A stretch of 9,662 nucleotides of DNA from assembly GCA_030040515.1 (NCBI GenBank), contig JASHTO010000374.1, forward strand, positions 1-9,662, written 5' to 3'. This document shows positions 6,014-9,662 of this stretch, in pieces. The number at the start of each line of letters is the position of its first letter. Within the stretch, counting starts at the first letter, position 1. Source of the DNA: Terriglobia bacterium. Lineage in GTDB: Bacteria; Acidobacteriota; Terriglobia; UBA7540. A program made the position numbers and the translations under genes. The notes under the pieces are model-generated. The model was not told where the DNA came from, did no database searches, and was given only the letters and a program-made list of their open reading frames with translations.

Positions 6014-7918
6014 ATGAAAAACCGGTTTTTAATAGTTGCACTCGCAATCATGACAATGGGACTGATGGTTTCAACCAGTCTCCGGGCTGAAGACGAAGAT
6101 CCCGATCCGCAGGGACCTCCCCCGGCAGCGCAGCAGGGGCAGCAGCCACAATCTTCCGTAGGACGCGTCAGCGTGGTGCAAGGGAACGTGTCCACCATGC
6201 GCGGCGACGGTGGACAGTGGGTGGCAGCCACGGTGAACACTCCGGTGGTTCCTGGTGACGAGGTGGCGGCAGCGGAGCGCTCGCGCGCGGAAGTGCAGCT
6301 TGACTTCGCCAACATCATGCGCCTCGATGAGCGCACGGAAGCGAAGGTCGCCGACCTCGAGTCCAACCGGATTCAAATTCAATTGGCCTCCGGGCGGATC
6401 ATGTACAGCGCCTACAACGGCACGCAGGCGGACGTGGAAATCGACACTCCCAACATGGGCGTGCACCTGTTGCAGCCCGGTGTTTACCGCATTCAGGTGA
6501 ATTCCGCCACGGATACCTTGTTGATCGTGCGCGCGGGCGAAGCGGAAGTTCTTACCAACCAGGGCAGCACCAAAGTGGAAGCCGGGCAGATCATTCAAAT
6601 CCATGGCGCGGACAATCCCGAGTACAAAATTGATCCGGCTCCCGCCGGAGACGATTTTGACCGCTGGTGCTCCGACCGCGACCGGCAAATCGAAAGCGCG
6701 CAAGCCTGGCAGCACACCGACCAATACTATACGGGGTCGAGTGATCTCGATGCCAACGGCCAATGGCAGGAAGTTCCCGATTACGGCTGGTGCTGGACGC
6801 CCCAGGTGGACGCAGGCTGGATTCCCTACAGCGTTGGACGGTGGGGCTGGGAGCCCTATTGGGGCTGGACGTGGATTTCTTATGAGCCTTGGGGCTGGGC
6901 GCCTTATCACTACGGCCGGTGGTTCCTCTATGGAAGCCGCTGGATGTGGTGGCCGGCGGTGGGATTCTTCGGTCCACGGCCCCTCTGGGCGCCTGCTTAC
7001 GTTTCCTTCTTCGGATTCGGTGGAGGTTTTGGCATCGGCTTCGGTTTCGGATCGATTGGCTGGCTGGCGCTCGGCCCGCGCGACATTTTCCATCCGTGGT
7101 TTGGTGCGGGCCACACGTTCGGCGTTGTGGGTTTTAACGGATTCCGCGGCCCTGGCTTCGTGCGTGCCGGTGGACCGGCTTACGGCTCGAACCTGGAGCG
7201 CGCCATGACGGATTCTCACATGCGCAGCGCGATCATGCACGTCTCTTCGCAGGATTTCGCCGCCGGACGCGTGACGCGCGGCGCTCCGATCAGCGAAGGC
7301 ATGCTGCACACCGCCAGCATGGTGCACGGCAACCTGCCGGTGGCACATACGCAGGCCAGCCTGGGGACTCGTGTGGCGGCTCCTTCGGGCTTCCGATCTG
7401 GCAATTTCGGCAGCGAGCACATGTTCTCCTCTCGTGGCAGCGCGATGAGCGGCCGCACTTCAAGTTATGCCTCCGGACGCACGGGTGAAAGTTACGGCGC
7501 GGGCGCTGACCGCAGCAGCTACCGCGGATTTTCGGGCGGAAGCACTTACAACGCACGGCCATCGGGCAACCCCAACTTTCAGAGAAGTAGCCCCACGTCG
7601 CAGGGGAACCGCTACAGTTGGGATCGCTTCGCCAGCCCCAGTCCCTATAGCGGCGGGCGGACGAACTCCTCGCAGTCCAATTCGCGCGGCGGATGGCAAG
7701 GCTACTCAGGCTCGTCGCGGGGCTACTCTTCCGGAAGCTCTTCGCGCCCCTCGCTCAACCTGAATCGACCCATCATGCAGCAGCGCGCGCCGAGCGGAGG
7801 CCGCACCTATTCCGCCCCCAGTGGCGGGCATTCCTATTCCGCACCGCGCAGCAGCGGTGGAGGCGGCCACTCGTCCGGCGGAGGCCACGGCGGTGGCCAC
7901 AGCGGCGGACGCCGATAA
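6014..7918 (+). CDS. Secreted FecR-domain/DUF6600-like protein with low-complexity tail
   Basis: A 634-residue protein. The ATG at 6014 is chosen because GAGGTGG (6004-6010) precedes it and it opens a signal peptide (MKNRFLIVALAIMTMGLMVS, cleavage probably after LRA at residue 25). Residues about 49-197 form a FecR-like beta domain (GRVSVVQGNV, RAEVQLDFANIMRLDE, GVYRIQV, AGEAEVLT, VEAGQIIQI). Residues about 215-325 contain a Trp/Tyr/Gly-rich segment with repeated W-x-P-Y/W-G-W units (WTPQVDAGWIPY, GRWGWEPYWGW, YEPWGWAPYHYGRW), as in DUF6600 proteins. A Phe/Gly run follows at 331-350. The tail (about 470-634) is rich in Ser, Gly, Arg and Tyr and ends GGGHGGGHSGGRR. This is not a TonB-linked FecR regulator, as it has no cytoplasmic or membrane anchor. 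It probably acts in the periplasm or at the cell surface. Function unknown. Confidence 0.88.
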   Translation: MKNRFLIVALAIMTMGLMVSTSLRAEDEDPDPQGPPPAAQQGQQPQSSVGRVSVVQGNVSTMRGDGGQWVAATVNTPVVPGDEVAAAERSRAEVQLDFANIMRLDERTEAKVADLESNRIQIQLASGRIMYSAYNGTQADVEIDTPNMGVHLLQPGVYRIQVNSATDTLLIVRAGEAEVLTNQGSTKVEAGQIIQIHGADNPEYKIDPAPAGDDFDRWCSDRDRQIESAQAWQHTDQYYTGSSDLDANGQWQEVPDYGWCWTPQVDAGWIPYSVGRWGWEPYWGWTWISYEPWGWAPYHYGRWFLYGSRWMWWPAVGFFGPRPLWAPAYVSFFGFGGGFGIGFGFGSIGWLALGPRDIFHPWFGAGHTFGVVGFNGFRGPGFVRAGGPAYGSNLERAMTDSHMRSAIMHVSSQDFAAGRVTRGAPISEGMLHTASMVHGNLPVAHTQASLGTRVAAPSGFRSGNFGSEHMFSSRGSAMSGRTSSYASGRTGESYGAGADRSSYRGFSGGSTYNARPSGNPNFQRSSPTSQGNRYSWDRFASPSPYSGGRTNSSQSNSRGGWQGYSGSSRGYSSGSSSRPSLNLNRPIMQQRAPSGGRTYSAPSGGHSYSAPRSSGGGGHSSGGGHGGGHSGGRR

Positions 7919-7930
7919 GCTCACCTACAA

Positions 7931-7976
7931 CAGGGGCCGGCGGCAGCAACCTCAACTCAATTTCCCGCCGCCCCTG
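7931..7976 (+). terminator. GC-rich hairpin after the FecR-like gene
   Basis: CAGGGGCCGGCGG (7931-7943) pairs with CCGCCGCCCCTG (7965-7976), 12 base pairs with one bulged base and a 21-base loop, starting 13 bases after the stop codon. No T tract follows, so it may act as a weak or factor-assisted terminator or as a 3' stabiliser. Confidence 0.35.
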
Positions 7977-8122
7977 CCCTCCTCTTCGGACTACTTTGCC
8001 AGAAGTCTTGATTGTGGATATTTCGCCCCCTATTATTGATGCCGGTAGCTACAGATCGCGCTGGTCGACCTTGCCGCGGAGGGCGCGGAGGGTCTTGGTC
8101 ATCTTACTGCAAGGGGCTTACG
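7977..8122. other. Intergenic stretch without a recognised gene
   Basis: No frame with family resemblance is seen on either strand. The minus strand carries CCTCCGCGCCCTCCGCGG (about 8073-8090), a phrase of the low-complexity kind found repeatedly between genes in environmental genomes. The missing C-terminal half of the neighbouring DUF1016 gene is not found here. Confidence 0.5.
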
Positions 8123-8127
8123 CTATT

Positions 8128-8146
8128 GTGCAGGCACTGTCTGCAC
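8128..8146. repeat. 19-bp imperfect palindrome, copy 1
   Basis: GTGCAGGCACTGTCTGCAC is an inverted repeat centred on 8137 with a single non-complementary pair. It resembles the core of the larger palindrome centred on 8194 and lies in the C-terminal linker codons of the DUF1016 remnant. Confidence 0.6.
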
Positions 8147-8178
8147 TTTTGCCGCTTCCTGGGTCGTCCGCGTGACCT

Positions 8179-8209
8179 CCAATTGTGCAGACGGTGTCTG
8201 CACAATTGG
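8179..8209. repeat. 31-bp perfect palindrome, copy 2
   Basis: CCAATTGTGCAGAC (8179-8192) and GTCTGCACAATTGG (8196-8209) are exact reverse complements separated by GGT. The inner 19 bases (GTGCAG...CTGCAC) repeat the copy at 8128-8146, with centres 57 bases apart. On the minus strand it encodes part of the QTPSAQ linker of the DUF1016 remnant. Confidence 0.8.
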
Positions 8210-8532
8210 CCATAAGGAATAAAACTCACGCATCTGGAAGAGGTTAAGCCGCGAGAAGCCTCTGCCGAACCTCGCGGTCAGATCGGCTGCCAGCTTTTCG
8301 ATCAGCGCCCCGCCGTAGCCGGCCCGTGCCTTCCCTCGCTGCTCGTGTTCCACAATCCGCCGGCCAATCTCCCAGTAGGTCGCCGTCATGATGGCATTGA
8401 TCGAACGCGCCGACGATCTGCGCGCCTGCTCCAGGAGGCCAACCACACTTGCGAGCAGGCCGGGGTAGGATCACTCTGCAACCCGAACCACCGATTCCCG
8501 ATCTGAAATGGATGATTCCATCATCTCCACTC

Positions 8533-8957
8533 TCAATTCCCCAGCACCAATGCTAAGGCTTTCGTAAACGTTTGACCTTTATAGGCCCAGGTTCTGGAAT
8601 CGATTTGCTCGACTCCGGGGCGGACCAGGTGGGGGCGTTCGGCGGCGGCGGTGTCTCCCGAGAGCATAATGGTGGGGATGCCGCGCTCGCCGGTGACCAT
8701 CACCCAGGTTCCGATTTCTCCGATGGCTTTGCCGTTGGCCCACCAGTTCTGCACGTCGAGCGAACTCATGGTATGGGTCAGGATGCTGTCCTTGGCGCCG
8801 GCCATGGCGTGCTGGCCGATGAACACCAGAGCGCTCACCGACTTGTCAAACGGCTGCGCGAACGGCACGGGAGAACCCTCGAGCAGGCGCACTCGCGGGT
8901 CGATCCTGTGATCAGCATCGTGAGCAACATCAAACGCGAAATCATTTTTGGCATCAT
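8533..8957 (-). pseudogene. M55 D-aminopeptidase (DppA family) remnant, signal peptide joined to C-terminal half
   Basis: AGGAGG (8960-8965) precedes tandem ATGs at 8957 and 8954. The second has the better spacing and opens a signal-peptide-like MPKMISRLMLLTMLIT, whose frame ends soon after. In another frame, from about 8907 downward, an M55 peptidase continues: DPRVRLLEGSPVPF, ALVFIGQHAMAG, LTHTMSS, NGKAIGEIGTW, GIPTIMLSGDTAA, and a stop at 8533-8535. QHA, THT and GEIG correspond to the His104 metal ligand, His115 nucleophile and Glu133 ligand of B. subtilis DppA. The N-terminal metal-binding region (Asp8, Glu10 and His60 in DppA) is deleted. The C-terminus also looks short, ending GQTFTKALALVLGN instead of the expected further 70 or so residues. 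A deletion between the leader and the peptidase, followed by loss of frame, explains the structure. The product cannot bind its two metals. Confidence 0.82.
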
Positions 8958-9020
8958 GCCCTCCTGAGCGGATGATTCTAACCAATTGAGATTTGCGAAA
9001 TATAGTAATGAACGGCTTTC

Positions 9021-9269
9021 GTGGTGCGGGCATCTTATCCGCTGTGGCACGGGCATCCGAACTTGCGAAAAAATCTGCTGAAAAGAAAAACACCTCTCGC
9101 AAAGGCGCCAAGGCGCAAAGTACCGCTAAGCAAACAAAGCAGTACTGGGTTTCGTGACTTTGCGTCTTGGCGCCTTTGCGTGAGATTGTTTATTTTTTCG
9201 CAGCTTCTCCCGCCTGTGCCCATGGCCAGGGCGGCCATGCCACGAGGGTGGGTGGGACGCCCGCACTAC
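9021..9269. repeat. Long imperfect palindrome, MITE-like element
   Basis: The centre has near-perfect 27-base arms: CTCTCGCAAAGGCGCCAAGG through CAAAG (9094-9120) against CTTTGCGTCTTGGCGCCTTT through GTGAG (9158-9184), differing at two positions, with about 37 bases between them. Farther out, TGCGAAAAAAT (9064-9074) matches ATTTTTTCGCA (9191-9201). The outermost ends GTGGTGCGGGCATCTTATCC (9021-9040) and GGGTGGGACGCCCGCACTAC (9250-9269) are inverted repeats at 15 of 20 positions, all five differences being transitions. The whole is a roughly 250-base folded-back element between the M55 remnant and glgB. It has no convincing coding frame, and no obvious target-site duplication was seen. Confidence 0.75.
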
Positions 9270-9282
9270 AAAATGCGCGATT

Positions 9283-9311
9283 TTGGATATTCTCGCGCCT
9301 GCATATAGAAT
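9283..9311 (+). promoter_or_regulatory. Possible glgB promoter giving a near-leaderless message
   Basis: TTGGAT (9283-9288), a 17-base spacer and TAGAAT (9306-9311, five of six to TATAAT). The -10 box ends 6 bases before the ATG at 9318, so transcription would start at or next to the start codon. Confidence 0.35.
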
Positions 9312-9317
9312 AGGAAC

Positions 9318-9662
9318 ATGCCCACGAAACTCAAACTTCTGTCAGAAGCGACGGCTCCGGTGGATGAGATTGCCCAAATCGTGCGCGCGGAGCACGGCGA
9401 TCCTTTCCACGTTCTGGGCATGCATCGCGTCGAGGTGCAGGGCAACCCGGGCGTGGCGGTGCGCGCATTCCTGCCTCGCGCTCAGAATGCCTGGGTTGCA
9501 CGCCAAGGCGTGCACCAGGCGACGAAGGGCGGGCCGGGCGGAAGTGAGGCCGTGCCGCTTCAGCGCATCCATGCCGACGGGTTTTTCGAGGCGGTCTTTC
9601 CCGGTGAAACCAATTTGTTCGCTTATCGCCTGCGCACGGAAGACGGCGGGCTGCACGAGTTC
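9318..9662 (+). CDS. glgB: 1,4-alpha-glucan branching enzyme, N-terminal part, cut by window edge
   Basis: The ATG at 9318 opens 115 codons that run to the right edge without a stop. The protein begins MPTKLKLLSEATAPVDEIAQ and contains GDPFHVLGMHRVE, VAVRAFLPRAQNAWV, VPLQRIHADGFFEAVFPGET and YRLRTEDGGLHEF. These are the landmarks of the N-terminal (N1 and CBM48-like) modules of bacterial GlgB, where DPF/H-x-VLG-x-H and VRAFLP are typical. GlgB transfers cut alpha-1,4 glucan chains to alpha-1,6 branch points during glycogen synthesis in the cytoplasm. The GH13 catalytic barrel would lie beyond the window, so activity cannot be checked. AGGA (9312-9315) is the only nearby Shine-Dalgarno-like run and is very close to the start. 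A fusion with trehalose synthase or another GH13 enzyme downstream cannot be excluded. Confidence 0.85.
   Translation, partial: MPTKLKLLSEATAPVDEIAQIVRAEHGDPFHVLGMHRVEVQGNPGVAVRAFLPRAQNAWVARQGVHQATKGGPGGSEAVPLQRIHADGFFEAVFPGETNLFAYRLRTEDGGLHEF

Larger units (their letters stand above)
8123..8524 (-). pseudogene. DUF1016 (YhcG-type) nuclease remnant, N-terminal domain only
   Basis: From the tandem ATGs at 8524/8521 the frame reads MMESSISDRESVVRVAE, hits TGA (8471-8473) at codon 18, and continues in the same frame as SYPGLLASVVGLLEQARRSS, ATYWEIGRRIVEHEQRGKAR, YGGALIEKLAADLTARFGRG and NLFQMREFYSLWPIVQTPSAQ. This is a clear DUF1016 N-terminal domain. It then passes through a short repetitive linker (QTPSAQ, later QTVPAQ) and ends at TAG (8123-8125). 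YhcG-type proteins are about 340-380 residues and carry a C-terminal PD-(D/E)XK nuclease domain, which is entirely absent. An internal GTG at 8446 could in principle restart translation of a 107-residue fragment. The ATG pair begins 8 bases after the stop of the M55 remnant, so the two may once have been adjacent transcription units. Confidence 0.8.

Noticed and set aside
6071..7420. A 449-codon open frame on the minus strand
   Set aside because: It is antisense to the FecR-like gene, has no start signals or family resemblance, and is an effect of codon bias in the real gene.
7693..8175. A 160-codon plus-strand frame overlapping the end of the FecR-like gene
   Set aside because: It is a frame-shifted shadow of the Ser/Gly tail continuing into non-coding sequence, with no ribosome-binding site or family match.
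8572..8967. A 131-codon plus-strand frame
   Set aside because: It is antisense to the M55 remnant, which has clear family motifs.

Overview
The window looks like a chromosomal segment of an Acidobacteriota-type bacterium. The reasons are a permease with the double MacB/FtsX layout (the 'acidobacterial duplicated orphan permease' or ADOP type), a FecR-like secreted protein with a Trp/Tyr-rich middle and Ser/Gly/Arg-rich tail, an M55 peptidase remnant, fairly high GC and many dispersed palindromic repeats. No tRNA, rRNA, CRISPR array or recognisable transposase is visible.

Layout, left to right. (1) 1-2075, minus strand: a large ADOP-type ABC permease, open for 691 codons and cut by the left edge. 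(2) 2217-2669, minus: a broken toxin-antitoxin pair, a DUF433 antitoxin with a one-base frameshift followed by a truncated DUF5615 (PIN-like) toxin overlapping it by 4 bases. (3) About 2726-2830: a two-hairpin palindromic repeat. (4) 2874-3833, minus: an intact 319-residue protein of unknown family whose C-terminal part looks like a HEPN domain (Rx4H motif). (5) 3834-4032: a divergent control region with a 13-bp palindrome and two possible promoters with overlapping -35 boxes. (6) 4033-5160, plus: a secreted esterase of the enterochelin-esterase/feruloyl-esterase type. (7) 5190-5758, plus: a RecB-like PD-(D/E)XK nuclease pseudogene with an internal deletion and an in-frame stop. (8) 5939-7918, plus: a good sigma-54-like promoter and a secreted FecR/DUF6600-like protein of 634 residues. 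(9) 8123-8524, minus: a DUF1016 (YhcG-type) nuclease remnant containing two strong DNA palindromes. (10) 8533-8957, minus: an M55 D-aminopeptidase remnant in which a signal peptide is joined out of frame to the C-terminal half. (11) 9021-9269: a roughly 250-bp imperfect palindrome (MITE-like). (12) 9318-9662, plus: the start of glgB (glycogen branching enzyme), cut by the right edge.

The complete or edge-cut genes (permease, HEPN-like protein, esterase, FecR-like protein, glgB) are interleaved with at least five separately damaged genes and three repeat elements. Several broken genes (DUF433/DUF5615, the PD-(D/E)XK nuclease, DUF1016) belong to families common in defence or toxin-antitoxin neighbourhoods, and the intact HEPN-like gene sits among them. 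The window therefore reads as an eroded accessory region between housekeeping genes. No complete multi-gene pathway can be assembled from it. The lesions are inferred from reading frame and family resemblance by eye, so sequencing or assembly error cannot be excluded for the single-base ones.
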